From the NCBI RefSeq assembly GCF_026109735.1, contig NZ_CP069620.1:1364001-1428000 (forward strand): a stretch of 64,000 nt of DNA, written 5' to 3'. The first letter of the stretch is position 1. Every line of letters begins with the position of its first letter. Shown here piece by piece: positions 36,372 to 45,703 of this stretch. Made by a program: the position numbers and the translations under genes. The notes under the pieces are model-generated. The model was not told where the DNA came from. It searched no databases and saw only the letters and a list, made by a program, of their open reading frames with translations. This DNA comes from Salinimicrobium tongyeongense. GTDB lineage: Bacteria; Bacteroidota; Bacteroidia; Flavobacteriales; Flavobacteriaceae.

Positions 36372-37529
36372 TTATTTTATCCTGTTTAAGATCTCTGCGG
36401 CCTTTTCAAGAGTTTGATTAGTTTTGGCAAAACAGAACCTCAACTGCCGGTGATCAATCTGGTCTTTATTAAATACAGAAACCGGGATGCTGGCAATACC
36501 AAATTCTTTTATGAGCCTGCGGGAGAAATCCACGTCGGGCTCATTGGTTATTTCTGAATAATCCAGAAGCTGAAAGTAAGTCCCTTTTGAAGGTACCGCC
36601 TTAAAGGCTGAATCTTTTATTAGATCCAGAAACCTATCTCTCTTTTCCTGATAAAACCTTCCCAGGTCGAGATAATGTTCAGGCGATTGGAGGTATTCGG
36701 CGAATGCCCGCTGGGTAGGATGATGTACACAGAAGACATTAACTTCCATCACTTTCCATATTTCGGCCATGAGTTCTTCCGGAGCTACACAATAACCCAT
36801 TTTCCAACCGGTGTTGTGAAATGTCTTTCCAAAAGAAGCACAAATAATTGCCCTTTTTGAGAGGTTAGGAAAAGCCGAGGCGCTATAATGTCTGGCTTCA
36901 TCAAAAACTATATGCTCGTACACCTCGTCGCTTAAAAGAATAATATTTGTGTCTTCTAAAAGTGCTTCCAGCTGTTGCATTTCTTCTTTGCTGAAAACAT
37001 TTCCACTGGGATTGTGGGGCGTGTTAATGATGAGCATCCGGGTTTTGGAAGTGATCTTCTGTTTGATCTCCTCAATATTCAATTTATACCCTTTTCCTTC
37101 AAGTTGCAGCAGCACCGGAATGCCGCCATTCAGCTTAATAGCGGGTTCATAAGAGTCGTAAGCCGGTTTGAGCACTATCACTTCATCGCCTGGATTTACA
37201 AAGGCTGTAATTGCCAGGAATAAAGCCTGTGTAGCCCCGTTGGTCACTGTTATTTCCTTATTTTCGTCATACCTTTTGCCATGCAGCTTTTCTATCTTAT
37301 CAATTATTTGCTCCCGCAGCTGCTTTATCCCGGCTAGAGGAGCATATTGATTGTAACCATCATTCATTGCCTGCGCAACCAGATCCTTAAGCTTTTGATC
37401 TGTTTCGAAATTAGGATAACCTTGAGATAAATTGACAGCATCATGCTCAAATGCCATTTTTGACATCACTGAGAAAATACTGGTCTCGTGCTTCGGAAGC
37501 TTGGAAGATATATTGCTGACTCCGGTCAT
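36372..37529 (-). CDS. PLP-dependent aminotransferase, methionine aminotransferase (YbdL)-like
   Basis: 385 residues, fold type I class I/II. AVNLSQGYPNFETDQKL at the N-terminus, NTPHNPSGNVFS, LSDEVYEHIVFD, and the Schiff-base Lys in CASFGKTFHNTGWKMGY are clear; RLRF-type (RQLRFCFAK) Arg near the end binds the substrate carboxylate. YbdL-type enzymes favour methionine, aromatic amino acids and glutamine. The N-terminal codons include a dispersed ATGCCATTTTT palindrome (37446-37464). Confidence 0.88.
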   Translation of the reverse strand: MTGVSNISSKLPKHETSIFSVMSKMAFEHDAVNLSQGYPNFETDQKLKDLVAQAMNDGYNQYAPLAGIKQLREQIIDKIEKLHGKRYDENKEITVTNGATQALFLAITAFVNPGDEVIVLKPAYDSYEPAIKLNGGIPVLLQLEGKGYKLNIEEIKQKITSKTRMLIINTPHNPSGNVFSKEEMQQLEALLEDTNIILLSDEVYEHIVFDEARHYSASAFPNLSKRAIICASFGKTFHNTGWKMGYCVAPEELMAEIWKVMEVNVFCVHHPTQRAFAEYLQSPEHYLDLGRFYQEKRDRFLDLIKDSAFKAVPSKGTYFQLLDYSEITNEPDVDFSRRLIKEFGIASIPVSVFNKDQIDHRQLRFCFAKTNQTLEKAAEILNRIK

Positions 37530-37548
37530 TGGTTTTTTTAATAAGTTC

Positions 37549-37580
37549 CAAAAAAAATCCCGAACTGCAAAGTCCGGGAT
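37549..37580 (-). terminator. Terminator of the sdh operon
   Basis: ATCCCG (37557-37562) pairs with CGGGAT (37575-37580), and the minus strand continues into a run of T. It lies 28 bases past the sdhB stop and 20 before the aminotransferase start, separating two minus-strand units. Confidence 0.85.
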
Positions 37581-37607
37581 CTTCAGAAATACAAGGTGTC
37601 AAAAATG

Positions 37608-38351
37608 CTATTTTACACTGGCTCTTAAATACTCCCTGTTCATACGGGCAATGTTCTCAAGAGAAATTCCTTTTGGGCATTCAATTTCGCAGGCCCCGGT
37701 ATTGGTACAGTTACCAAAACCTTCCTTGTCCATTTGTTCTACCATGGCCAGTACCCGGCGGTCGGCCTCAACTTCTCCCTGGGGCAGCAAGGCCATCTGG
37801 CTTACCTTGGCCGAGGTGAACAACATGGCACTCGCATTCTTACATGCTGCCACACAGGCACCGCATCCAATACAGGTGGCGGCGTAAAATGCTGCATCGG
37901 CTTTATCTTTTGCAACCGGAATGGAGTTCGCATCCTGCGTATTTCCTGATGTGTTTACTGAAATATATCCTCCTGCCTGCTGAATCCTCTCAAAAGAAGT
38001 ACGGTCTACAACTAAATCTTTGATCACAGGGAAGGCCTTGGCACGAAAAGGTTCAATCGTGATGGTATCTCCATCTTTGAACATTCTCATGTGCAACTGG
38101 CAGGTAGTAATACCTCTATCCGGTCCGTGCGGCTCTCCGTTGATCTGTAAGCTACAGGTTCCGCAGATCCCTTCACGGCAATCGTGATCAAAGACCACCG
38201 GCTCTTCTCCTTTGTCAATCAATTCCTGATTAAGTACATCGAGCATCTCCAGAAAAGACATATCGGGCTCCACCCCTCCCAATTGGTAGGTTTGGATTGC
38301 CCCTTTTGAAGCGGCATCTTTTTGACGCCATATTTTTAACGTTAAATTCAT
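37608..38351 (-). CDS. sdhB: Succinate dehydrogenase/fumarate reductase iron-sulfur subunit
   Basis: 247 residues from the ATG at 38351 ([10 protein letters not shown]); the ORF stays open to 38405 over low-complexity DNA. [2Fe-2S] ligands in [10 protein letters not shown] plus a later Cys, then [11 protein letters not shown] and CEIECPKG for the [4Fe-4S] and [3Fe-4S] clusters. It passes electrons between the flavin subunit and quinone. It is the last gene of sdhCAB; the 77-base gap from sdhA is an ATTGAG/CTCAAT-rich repeat tract. Confidence 0.95.
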   Translation of the reverse strand: MNLTLKIWRQKDAASKGAIQTYQLGGVEPDMSFLEMLDVLNQELIDKGEEPVVFDHDCREGICGTCSLQINGEPHGPDRGITTCQLHMRMFKDGDTITIEPFRAKAFPVIKDLVVDRTSFERIQQAGGYISVNTSGNTQDANSIPVAKDKADAAFYAATCIGCGACVAACKNASAMLFTSAKVSQMALLPQGEVEADRRVLAMVEQMDKEGFGNCTNTGACEIECPKGISLENIARMNREYLRASVK

Positions 38352-38428
38352 TTTGTTATAGTATTGAGCATTGAGTATGAAGTATTGAGAGGGTGAAAAT
38401 CTCACTTCTCAATTCTAACTTCTCAATT
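38352..38428. repeat. Low-complexity repeat tract between sdhA and sdhB
   Basis: Short direct motifs GTATTGAG, GCATTGAG, GTATTGAG on one side and CTTCTCAATTCT twice on the other (about 38358-38432) give a loose inverted arrangement. Similar AATTC/GAATT-type tracts occur in other gaps of the window. No function is assigned. Confidence 0.5.
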
Positions 38429-40432
38429 CTATTTATAGCTTCTCGTTTTAACTTCAATATTTTCGTATACCAGGTCTTCTTTATGTAAGACTGCATCGGC
38501 AGGTTCACCGGTGTATTCCCAGGCGGCAACATACATAAAGTTCTCGTCGTCACGTAGGGCTTCCCCTTCTTCGGTTTGGTATTCCTCTCTAAAATGCCCA
38601 CCACAAGACTCTTCCCTGTGCAGTGCATCTTTAGCGAAAAGTTCCCCAAGTTCAAGGAAATCGGCTACCCTTCCGGCTTTTTCAAGCTCTGGGTTCATGC
38701 CGTCGATGGTTCCGGGAACACGTACGTCTTTCCAGAATTCTTCTCTTAAAGCTTTAATTTCTGAAATAGCTTCTTTCAATCCGGTTGCATTTCTCGACAT
38801 ACCAACTTTATCCCACATGATCTTTCCAAGACGCTTGTGGAAATAGTCAACAGACTTTGTTCCTTTGGTATTCACAAAACGCTCAAGTTGCTCACGTATC
38901 TTTCTCTCGGCTTCATCAAACTCGGGCGAATCGGTTGGGATCTTTCCAGTTCTAATGTCGTTGGCAAGATAATCTCCCATGGTGTATGGCAGTACAAAGT
39001 AGCCATCGGCAAGCCCCTGCATCAAAGCTGAAGCTCCAAGGCGGTTAGCCCCGTGATCGGAGAAGTTGGCTTCCCCGGCGGCATAAAGCCCGGGCACAGT
39101 TGTTTGCAGGTTGTAGTCAACCCAAAGTCCGCCCATGGTATAGTGAACAGCAGGGTAGATCTTCATTGGGGTTTCGTACGGATTCTCGTCTACGATTTTC
39201 TCGTACATTTGGAAAAGGTTTCCGTATTTAGCCTCAACCACAGCTTTTCCAAGCTCCCGTATCTGCTCTTCGGAAGCATTTTCTATTTTTTGTGTGGAAA
39301 CCGCCTCTCTTCCGTAGCGCATAAAAGCAGCGCTAAAGTCAAGATAAACAGCTTCTCCTGTTTTATTTACCCCAAACCCGGCATCACAACGCTCTTTTGC
39401 AGCCCTGGAAGCCACGTCTCGAGGTACCAGGTTACCAAACGCAGGATAACGTCTTTCCAGATAGTAATCCCTGTCTTCTTCGGCCAGTTGAGTGGGCTTC
39501 AGCCTTCCTTCGCGGATTGCCTTTGCATCCTCCAGTTTCTTCGGAACCCAGATCCTACCGTCATTCCGAAGGGATTCAGACATCAGCGTCAATTTAGACT
39601 GATGCTCTCCCGAAACCGGAATACATGTTGGGTGAATTTGAGTGAAACAAGGGTTGGCGAAAAATGCTCCTTTTTTGTGCACTTTCCAGGCAGCAGTAAC
39701 ATTACTTCCCATCGCATTGGTAGAAAGGTAGAACACGTTACCGTATCCTCCTGAAGCAATTACCACGGCATGTGCGCTGTGCCTTTCAATCTCACCGGTT
39801 ACCAGGTTACGGGCAATGATCCCACGGGCTTTTCCACCTACAAGCACCACATCAAGCATTTCATGACGGGTGTAAGATTTAATTTTTCCGCGGTTAATCT
39901 GGCGGTTCATGGCCGAATAGCAGCCTAAAAGTAACTGCTGCCCGGTTTGGCCTTTTGCGTAAAAGGTACGGGAAACCAGTACCCCTCCAAACGAACGGTT
40001 GTCGAGCAAACCACCGTATTCACGTGCAAAGGGAACCCCCTGAGCTACACACTGATCAATAATATTACCCGAAACTTCTGCTAAACGATACACGTTAGCT
40101 TCACGGGCACGGTAATCTCCTCCTTTAACAGTATCGTAGAAAAGACGGTAATCTGAATCCCCATCCCCCTGGTAGTTCTTTGCTGCATTGATTCCTCCCT
40201 GTGCCGCGATTGAGTGCGCACGACGTGGGGAATCCTGGTAGCAGAAAGTCTTTACGTTGTATCCCAGCTCTGCCAAAGTAGCGGCTGCGCTACCCCCGGC
40301 AAGACCTGTTCCTACTACAATAATGTCGATATTCCGTTTGTTGGCGGGATTGACAAGATTGATCTTATTTTTATGATTGACCCACTTATCGGCCAGTGGC
40401 CCCTGTGGTACTTTAGAATCTAATACTCCCAT
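38429..40432 (-). CDS. sdhA: Succinate dehydrogenase/fumarate reductase flavoprotein subunit
   Basis: 667 residues, the long form found with single-chain cytochrome b subunits. FAD site [20 protein letters not shown], the flavinylated His in [15 protein letters not shown], active-site HPT in [16 protein letters not shown], and [19 protein letters not shown] are intact. It oxidises succinate in the TCA cycle. It lies 3 bases after sdhC. Confidence 0.96.
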   Translation of the reverse strand: MGVLDSKVPQGPLADKWVNHKNKINLVNPANKRNIDIIVVGTGLAGGSAAATLAELGYNVKTFCYQDSPRRAHSIAAQGGINAAKNYQGDGDSDYRLFYDTVKGGDYRAREANVYRLAEVSGNIIDQCVAQGVPFAREYGGLLDNRSFGGVLVSRTFYAKGQTGQQLLLGCYSAMNRQINRGKIKSYTRHEMLDVVLVGGKARGIIARNLVTGEIERHSAHAVVIASGGYGNVFYLSTNAMGSNVTAAWKVHKKGAFFANPCFTQIHPTCIPVSGEHQSKLTLMSESLRNDGRIWVPKKLEDAKAIREGRLKPTQLAEEDRDYYLERRYPAFGNLVPRDVASRAAKERCDAGFGVNKTGEAVYLDFSAAFMRYGREAVSTQKIENASEEQIRELGKAVVEAKYGNLFQMYEKIVDENPYETPMKIYPAVHYTMGGLWVDYNLQTTVPGLYAAGEANFSDHGANRLGASALMQGLADGYFVLPYTMGDYLANDIRTGKIPTDSPEFDEAERKIREQLERFVNTKGTKSVDYFHKRLGKIMWDKVGMSRNATGLKEAISEIKALREEFWKDVRVPGTIDGMNPELEKAGRVADFLELGELFAKDALHREESCGGHFREEYQTEEGEALRDDENFMYVAAWEYTGEPADAVLHKEDLVYENIEVKTRSYK

Positions 40433-40435
40433 AGC

Positions 40436-41149
40436 TTATATTTTTTCAAGTACGAAATAGATGTAAAACGGAATGATAGCAAACAGTAGCGGCACAATGA
40501 TAGAGAATGCCACTCCGGTCTTCCGCACAAAATTGTTGTACTTGGGGTGGTTTATTCCCAAAGACTGGAATCCGCTGCCAAATCCGTGGTACAGGTGGAA
40601 ACCGATAGCGATCATGGAAATAAGGTAAATAATGGCCCATACAAGACCCATCTCGGCATCCTGAAACGTTCTAATGGTAAGGGTGTAAAGGTCTTTTACA
40701 GTCTCCCCGTTGGCAGTTTGATACACGGTATCATCAAGACCCCCAAACTTCATTTCCCCCCAAAAGTTGATTAAATGGATCACGATAAACGCCAGGATCA
40801 CGGTTCCAAGAATCCCCATGTTCCTTGAAGACCACTTTGAGTTTGTAGCCGGTTTAAAGCTCACATAACCCTGGGGCCGGGATTTACGGTTGTTCACTGT
40901 AAGAACGATCCCATCGATGACGTGAAAAAGTATACTCGCAAAAGTTACTATAGACAGCACCCTGACGATAGGATTGGTGGTCATGAAAAGCGCGTACTCA
41001 TTGAATTGATCTCTCGCACCCTCTCCAGTAGCCAACAGCTGCAGGTTCCCTGCAAGATGGCCCACCAGGAATAAACATAGAAACAGGCCTGTGAAAGCCA
41101 TCCAGTACTTTTTTGCAAGTGATGACTTTAATAGCGCAGATTTTGCCAT
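40436..41149 (-). CDS. sdhC: Succinate dehydrogenase cytochrome b subunit (SdhC, b558 type)
   Basis: 237 residues with about five transmembrane helices. LKSSLAKKYWMAFTGLFLCL, then VGHLAGNLQL, HVIDGIVLTVNNR, HLINFWGEMKFG and HLYHGFGSGFQSLG supply the His ligands for two hemes. One large cytochrome b subunit without SdhD is the Bacteroidetes and Wolinella type. It is first in the sdhCAB operon, with a strong promoter at 41181-41211. Confidence 0.93.
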   Translation of the reverse strand: MAKSALLKSSLAKKYWMAFTGLFLCLFLVGHLAGNLQLLATGEGARDQFNEYALFMTTNPIVRVLSIVTFASILFHVIDGIVLTVNNRKSRPQGYVSFKPATNSKWSSRNMGILGTVILAFIVIHLINFWGEMKFGGLDDTVYQTANGETVKDLYTLTIRTFQDAEMGLVWAIIYLISMIAIGFHLYHGFGSGFQSLGINHPKYNNFVRKTGVAFSIIVPLLFAIIPFYIYFVLEKI

Positions 41150-41180
41150 AAAATTTGTGATTGTTTTAGTAAAGTAAAAG

Positions 41181-41211
41181 CAAAAATACGCCCTTTCACT
41201 TCATTAGCAAA
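41181..41211 (-). promoter_or_regulatory. Bacteroidetes-type promoter for sdhCAB
   Basis: On the minus strand TTTG (41208-41211), then exactly 19 bases, then TATTTTTG (41181-41188): a complete match to the -33/-7 consensus of the primary sigma factor of this phylum. Predicted start is about 25 bases before the sdhC ATG. The rest of the 294-base divergent gap to 41443 holds the pepP -7 element and nothing else recognised. Confidence 0.75.
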
Positions 41212-41413
41212 CATTCACCTCCAATTACGCTTTATTTAGAACAAATATAAAGAAGGCGCAAAAGGCTATTGTTTAGAGGAATGAGCTTAAAAAATGCCGC
41301 AGCAACAACAGGAACTAAAACGTTATTTAACACTATTCAACAGCAGATCACGAACCTCCCTCATCAAATTGCGGAGTCTTCCAGGATTTCGACGGCTTCT
41401 CGGTTTAAATTTT

Positions 41414-41421
41414 TAAATTTG
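41414..41421 (+). promoter_or_regulatory. -7 promoter element for the aminopeptidase P gene
   Basis: TAAATTTG matches TAnnTTTG, 22 bases before the ATG. No -33 TTTG at the standard spacing and the local sequence is A/T-rich, so the match may be chance. Confidence 0.4.
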
Positions 41422-41443
41422 TGGCACACACTAAAAAATACTC

Positions 41444-42736
41444 ATGAAATATCACCAAATAGACCGCAAGCTGTTCATCAAGAACAGAAAGAATTTTACT
41501 GAAAAAATGCAGCCTAAAAGCCTGGCGGTATTCAATTCCAATGACATTTACCCTATTGGAGCCGACAGTACCATGCCCTTTCAACAGGCCAGGGACCTTT
41601 TCTACCTTAGTGGCGTAGATCAAGACAAAAGCATCCTGGTGCTATTTCCCGATGCCCCTTCAGAAAAACACAGGGAAATGCTTTTCCTTACCGAAACCAA
41701 TGACCACATTGCTGTTTGGGAAGGTGAAAAACTCACCAAAGAGAAAGCATTTGAAGTATCAGGCATCAAAAATGTCTTCTGGCTCAAAGATTTTGAAAAA
41801 GTCTTTTTTGAAGTTATGACCCAATGTGACACGGTATACTTCAATACCAACGAACATTACCGGGCAAATGTGGAGACCGAAACCCGCGAAGCCAGGTTCA
41901 TCAAATGGTGCAAAGAGCAATTCCCGGCGCACCGGGTGGCAAAGAGCAACCCTATCCTGCAGCGCCTGCGCTCGGTAAAAGACCCTATTGAACTCGACCT
42001 TATGCAGCAGGCCTGTAATATTACCGAAAAAGCCTTCCGCAGAGTTTTAAAATTTGTAAAACCGGGAGTTTGGGAATATGAGATCGAAGCCGAATACTGG
42101 CACGAAATGATCCGCAACCGCTCTAAAGGTTTCGCCTATACTCCTATCATCGCGAGCGGAAATAATGCCAACGTGCTCCACTACATTGAAAACAACCAGC
42201 AGTGTAAAGAAGGGGAATTAATCCTTCTGGACACAGGTGCCGAATATGCCAATTATGCGAGCGACCTTACCAGGACTATCCCAGTTTCCGGAAGGTATAC
42301 CAAACGCCAGAAAGAAGTTTACAAGGCCGTGAACCGCGTGAAGAACGACGCTACAAAAATGCTTGTTCCCGGCACCGATTGGGCCGAATACCACAAGGAA
42401 GTTGGCAAGCTTATGACTTCAGAGTTACTGGGCCTCGGACTTCTGGATAAAGCTGATGTTCAAAATGAAGACCCCGAATGGCCGGCATACAAGAAATACT
42501 TCATGCACGGCACTTCTCATAATATAGGGCTTGACACGCATGACTACGGATTACTTTACGAGCCCATACAGGCAAATATGGTCTTTACCGTAGAACCCGG
42601 AATTTATATCCCAGATGAAGGCTTCGGAATTAGACTGGAAGACGACGTGGTGATCCAGGAAAAAGGAGAACCTTTTAATTTGATGCGCAATATCCCTATT
42701 GAAGCCGATGAGATTGAAGAGATCATGAATTCATAG
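41444..42736 (+). CDS. pepP: Xaa-Pro aminopeptidase (M24B family)
   Basis: 430 residues. An N-terminal creatinase-like domain (about 1-165) precedes the pita-bread catalytic domain. Metal ligands are visible: Asp in LLDTGAEYANYASDLTRT (two Asp), His in FMHGTSHNIGLDTHD, Glu in FTVEPGIYIP, Glu in GIRLEDDVVI. It removes N-terminal residues before proline. No signal peptide, so cytoplasmic. A strong terminator follows. Confidence 0.93.
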   Translation: MKYHQIDRKLFIKNRKNFTEKMQPKSLAVFNSNDIYPIGADSTMPFQQARDLFYLSGVDQDKSILVLFPDAPSEKHREMLFLTETNDHIAVWEGEKLTKEKAFEVSGIKNVFWLKDFEKVFFEVMTQCDTVYFNTNEHYRANVETETREARFIKWCKEQFPAHRVAKSNPILQRLRSVKDPIELDLMQQACNITEKAFRRVLKFVKPGVWEYEIEAEYWHEMIRNRSKGFAYTPIIASGNNANVLHYIENNQQCKEGELILLDTGAEYANYASDLTRTIPVSGRYTKRQKEVYKAVNRVKNDATKMLVPGTDWAEYHKEVGKLMTSELLGLGLLDKADVQNEDPEWPAYKKYFMHGTSHNIGLDTHDYGLLYEPIQANMVFTVEPGIYIPDEGFGIRLEDDVVIQEKGEPFNLMRNIPIEADEIEEIMNS

Positions 42737-42761
42737 AATCCAGCGTTGCAAATTATGATTC

Positions 42762-42804
42762 AAAGCCACGAATGCACAGATCACCAGTGAATTCGTGGCT
42801 TTTT
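42762..42804 (+). terminator. Terminator after the aminopeptidase P gene
   Basis: AAAGCCACGAAT (42762-42773) pairs perfectly with ATTCGTGGCTTT (42791-42802), followed by TT; loop of 17 bases. Confidence 0.8.
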
Positions 42805-42886
42805 AAATGTATAAAGATTGGGGTATCGATAATAAACAGCATCTTAAACTCACAGCTAAACGCCAATAGCCATAAACTTCAACAAG

Positions 42887-43660
42887 ATGAAGATAAAATT
42901 TCAGGAAACGGAGATCCATTATTCAATAGTTGGAGAAGGTGAAACAACTGTACTGCTGCACGGATTTTTAGAATCTTCGGAAATCTGGGAAGATTTCCTG
43001 CCCGGGTTCTCAAAATACGGCAGAATCATCAGCATTGACCTGCCGGGGCATGGCAAATCGGGCGTTATTTCTGAAGTGCACAGCATGGAATTAATGGCCG
43101 AAGCTGTTTATGCCGTTCTGCAAGCCACAGGTGTCAAAAAGGCCAATTTTATAAGTCATTCCATGGGCGGTTACGTGAGCCTGGCATTCCTGCAACAACA
43201 TCCTGAAATGGTCAATGCCCTCCTGCTCCTCAATTCTACCCCACAGGCCGATAGTGAAGAGAAAAAAGAGATAAGAGATCGCTCTGTTGAACTGGTGCAG
43301 CGAAATAAGAAAGCATACATCAGCATGGCCATCAATAATCTGCTGTCAGCCCGCAATGCCACATCATTTTCCGAAGAAATAGAAGAGCTGAAGCATAAAG
43401 CCATGAAATTCCCAACTAAAGGCATCACCGCAGCTTTAAAGGGAATGAAAATACGTTCAGCAAAAACAGAAGCCCTTAAAAATCACAAATCACAAAAGAC
43501 CATCGTTGCCGGCAGTGAAGATCCCTTAGTAGAAATTGGCGCACTAAAAAGCCTGGCCGAAAGCTGTGGCTGTACGTTCATCGTTTTTCCCGGCGGACAT
43601 CTTTCCTACATTGAAAATAAAGAACAATTCAGGAAATTATGCTTTTCATCGAAAAAGTGA
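42887..43660 (+). CDS. Alpha/beta hydrolase
   Basis: 257 residues. Oxyanion segment VLLHGFLESSEIWEDF (HG), nucleophile elbow SHSMGGYV (G-x-S-x-G type as H-S-M-G-G), acid region VAGSEDPLV and the late His in FPGGHLSYIEN make a full triad. The substrate is unknown; the fold includes many esterases and BioH/MenH-like enzymes. It is a single gene between terminators. Confidence 0.85.
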   Translation: MKIKFQETEIHYSIVGEGETTVLLHGFLESSEIWEDFLPGFSKYGRIISIDLPGHGKSGVISEVHSMELMAEAVYAVLQATGVKKANFISHSMGGYVSLAFLQQHPEMVNALLLLNSTPQADSEEKKEIRDRSVELVQRNKKAYISMAINNLLSARNATSFSEEIEELKHKAMKFPTKGITAALKGMKIRSAKTEALKNHKSQKTIVAGSEDPLVEIGALKSLAESCGCTFIVFPGGHLSYIENKEQFRKLCFSSKK

Positions 43661-43730
43661 GTTATTTAACTGATTTTTAGGAAAGTTTTATTATTTTCCT
43701 ACTTTGAAATTACCCTCCAAAACCCTATAG

Positions 43731-44000
43731 ATGGAAAATAAAATCCCCCGTTTGTTTTCTCCCAACGCCTGGATATGCGCTGTCTTTAGCCATAACTTTA
43801 CAGTTTCTCAAAGGATAACAGACCATATCAAAGAGTACAAATGTACCCGCTGCGGACAGGAAATGACCGATACCGCCCAGGGCTTTATCGCCAAACTCAC
43901 CCCTAAATTCAGGGAAACCAACGCTTATATTGCAAAGATTCACAAACGCAGGCGTTCGAGAAAAGTGTTTGCTGAAAATGACTTTTCCAGGGCTTCTTAG
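43731..44000 (+). CDS. Small conserved protein with a CxxC zinc-knuckle-like motif
   Basis: 89 residues, basic C-terminus (KIHKRRRSRK). Only one CTRCGQE pair plus Cys18 and His21 are available as metal ligands. It resembles small flavobacterial proteins annotated as hypothetical; function unknown. Its last four bases overlap the thiL stop on the opposite strand. Confidence 0.55.
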   Translation: MENKIPRLFSPNAWICAVFSHNFTVSQRITDHIKEYKCTRCGQEMTDTAQGFIAKLTPKFRETNAYIAKIHKRRRSRKVFAENDFSRAS

Positions 44001-45049
44001 TCCTTTTTATCCATGGCATTCCAGCCGCGGGCAATCAACTCGATCTTTTGATTGGCGCGGGTAATTAAATGCATACCTTCACTTTGCTGGGTCATGTGCC
44101 CAATTACCGTAAAATTAGGGTTCCCCTTAATCTTGTCATAGTCTTTTTGATCTACGGTGAACAGCAGCTCATAATCTTCGCCCCCACTTAAAGCAATGGT
44201 GGTACTGTCTAGCTGAAATTCTTCACACACAGAAATCACCGCCGGATCTAACGGAATTTTCTCTTCAAACAAATTCACCCCTGTTCCGGAGTTTTTGCAC
44301 AAGTGGATGATCTCAGAAGAAAGACCGTCACTTATGTCGATCATAGAAGTCGGTTGCAGGTCGAGGGCTTTAAACAAAGGCGGGATATCCTGGCGGGCTT
44401 CAGGCTTAAGCTGCCTTTCAATCAAATACGTGTAAGGATCGAGGTCTGGCTGTGAATTTGGGTTTACTTTAAACACCTGCTTTTCCCTTTCGAGCACCTG
44501 CAGCCCCATATATGCGGCACCAAGATCTCCGGTGACTACCAGGAGGTCATTTTCTTTGGCGCCGCTCCTGTACACCACCTCTTCTTCCTTTGCGGCACCC
44601 AGGGCGGTAACACTAATGATCATGCCCGAGTTTGAGGAAGTTGTATCCCCCCCAACCACGTCTACCTTATACAGTTTTGCAGCAAGTGCAATACCCGAAT
44701 AAAGCTCTTCAAGAGCTTCTACAGGAAAGCGATTGGAAACCGCAATAGAAACGGTGATTTGACGGGCTTTTGCATTCATCGCGTACAAATCGGACAAATT
44801 GACCATTACCGCCTTGTAACCCAAATGCTTCAGCGGCATGTAAGACAGGTCAAAATGCACGCCTTCCACGAGAAAATCGGTAGTAACCACTACTTTCTCA
44901 TCTTTAAAATCGAGTACTGCCGCATCATCCCCAATGCCCTTTATAGTGTTTTCGGGGGTGATCCCGAAGTTACGGGTTAGGTGATCAATAAGTCCAAATT
45001 CACCGTATTCTGAAAGGCTTGTCCTGTTTTCGTTACTGTTTTCAAACAT
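43997..45049 (-). CDS. thiL: Thiamine-monophosphate kinase
   Basis: 350 residues, PurM-like ATP-binding fold. IKGIGDDAAVLDF, VVTTDFLVEGVHFDLSYMP, KAVMVNLSDLYAMNA, VVGGDTTSS and MIDISDGLSSEIIHLCKNS are the conserved Mg-ATP and substrate motifs. It phosphorylates TMP to thiamine pyrophosphate. No TPP riboswitch is visible upstream. Confidence 0.94.
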   Translation of the reverse strand: MFENSNENRTSLSEYGEFGLIDHLTRNFGITPENTIKGIGDDAAVLDFKDEKVVVTTDFLVEGVHFDLSYMPLKHLGYKAVMVNLSDLYAMNAKARQITVSIAVSNRFPVEALEELYSGIALAAKLYKVDVVGGDTTSSNSGMIISVTALGAAKEEEVVYRSGAKENDLLVVTGDLGAAYMGLQVLEREKQVFKVNPNSQPDLDPYTYLIERQLKPEARQDIPPLFKALDLQPTSMIDISDGLSSEIIHLCKNSGTGVNLFEEKIPLDPAVISVCEEFQLDSTTIALSGGEDYELLFTVDQKDYDKIKGNPNFTVIGHMTQQSEGMHLITRANQKIELIARGWNAMDKKD

Positions 45050-45071
45050 AATCCTTATACATGAGTTTCGG

Positions 45072-45079
45072 CAAAATTA
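45072..45079 (-). promoter_or_regulatory. -7 promoter element for thiL
   Basis: TAATTTTG on the minus strand matches TAnnTTTG, 22 bases before the ATG; no clear -33 element. Confidence 0.4.
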
Positions 45080-45286
45080 AGGCTTAAATGTTCATTTAAA
45101 GAAAGATGTGTTCAAAAAGGCATTTTTGAAAGGAGAAGAGCCATAGCAACAATCTGTTTAATTCTGAAAATGAAAATGTTAGCCTTACTTCCTAAAGAAA
45201 TTACAGAAGTACGGCAAATAGCCGATGCCAATGCCCGAATTCATTTTTCTGATGGTTTTTACCATGGTAAAACCTATTGTTTGTAT

Positions 45287-45294
45287 TATATTTG
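45287..45294 (+). promoter_or_regulatory. -7 promoter element for the suf operon
   Basis: TATATTTG matches TAnnTTTG, 29 bases before the sufA ATG at 45324. The -33 position reads ATGG, not TTTG. The 274-base gap from thiL also holds a palindrome at 45111-45130 and a 43-codon ORF of doubtful value. Confidence 0.45.
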
Positions 45295-45323
45295 CATTTA
45301 ATTTAGAATTAATCTTTATAGCG

Positions 45324-45653
45324 ATGATAAAGGTAAGTGAAAACGCCAAAAAGAGAATAGCTGCCCTTATGCAGGAGGATGGTTTTGATGCCATGCAGGA
45401 CTTTGTTCGGGTAGGCGTGAAGAGCGGCGGGTGTTCGGGCCTTTCGTATGATCTTAAATTTGATCATTCAAAGGCAGAAGATGACAGGCTTTTTGAGGAT
45501 AACGATATCAAGATCGTCGTTGACAAAAAAAGCGTGTTGTACCTGGCGGGAACCATCCTGGAATATTCGGGCGGCCTTAACGGGAAAGGTTTTGTTTTCA
45601 ACAATCCAAATGCCCAGCGCACTTGTGGATGTGGAGAGTCATTTTCGCTCTAG
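45324..45653 (+). CDS. sufA: A-type iron-sulfur carrier protein (SufA/IscA family)
   Basis: 109 residues from the ATG at 45324; upstream in-frame codons do not resemble the family. The three cluster-binding cysteines are C37 (SGGCSGLSY), C101 and C103 (TCGCGESF). It delivers Fe-S clusters to client proteins. It is first in the suf gene run. Its stop codon lies in the loop of a perfect 14-bp hairpin. Confidence 0.93.
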   Translation: MIKVSENAKKRIAALMQEDGFDAMQDFVRVGVKSGGCSGLSYDLKFDHSKAEDDRLFEDNDIKIVVDKKSVLYLAGTILEYSGGLNGKGFVFNNPNAQRTCGCGESFSL

Positions 45654-45668
45654 TGAGCGAAAATGACT
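45637..45668. repeat. Perfect hairpin enclosing the sufA stop codon
   Basis: AGTCATTTTCGCTC (45637-45650) and GAGCGAAAATGACT (45655-45668) are exact complements around the loop TAGT, whose TAG is the sufA stop. There is no T-tract after it, so it may stall ribosomes or protect mRNA rather than terminate transcription. Confidence 0.75.
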
Positions 45669-45703
45669 TCAGGATTCAAAATTCAAGATTTCAGGAGTAG
45701 TAG

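Noticed and set aside
41269-41502. 77-residue ORF between sdhC and the aminopeptidase
   Set aside because: Overlaps the start of pepP in another frame, no family resemblance, low-complexity composition.
45170-45301. 43-codon ORF upstream of sufA
   Set aside because: No recognisable family, and the sufA -7 element lies inside it. Likely chance or the remnant of a lost gene.
45050-45323. TPP riboswitch near thiL
   Set aside because: No CUGAGA/GAAC-type conserved core was found on either strand of the gap.
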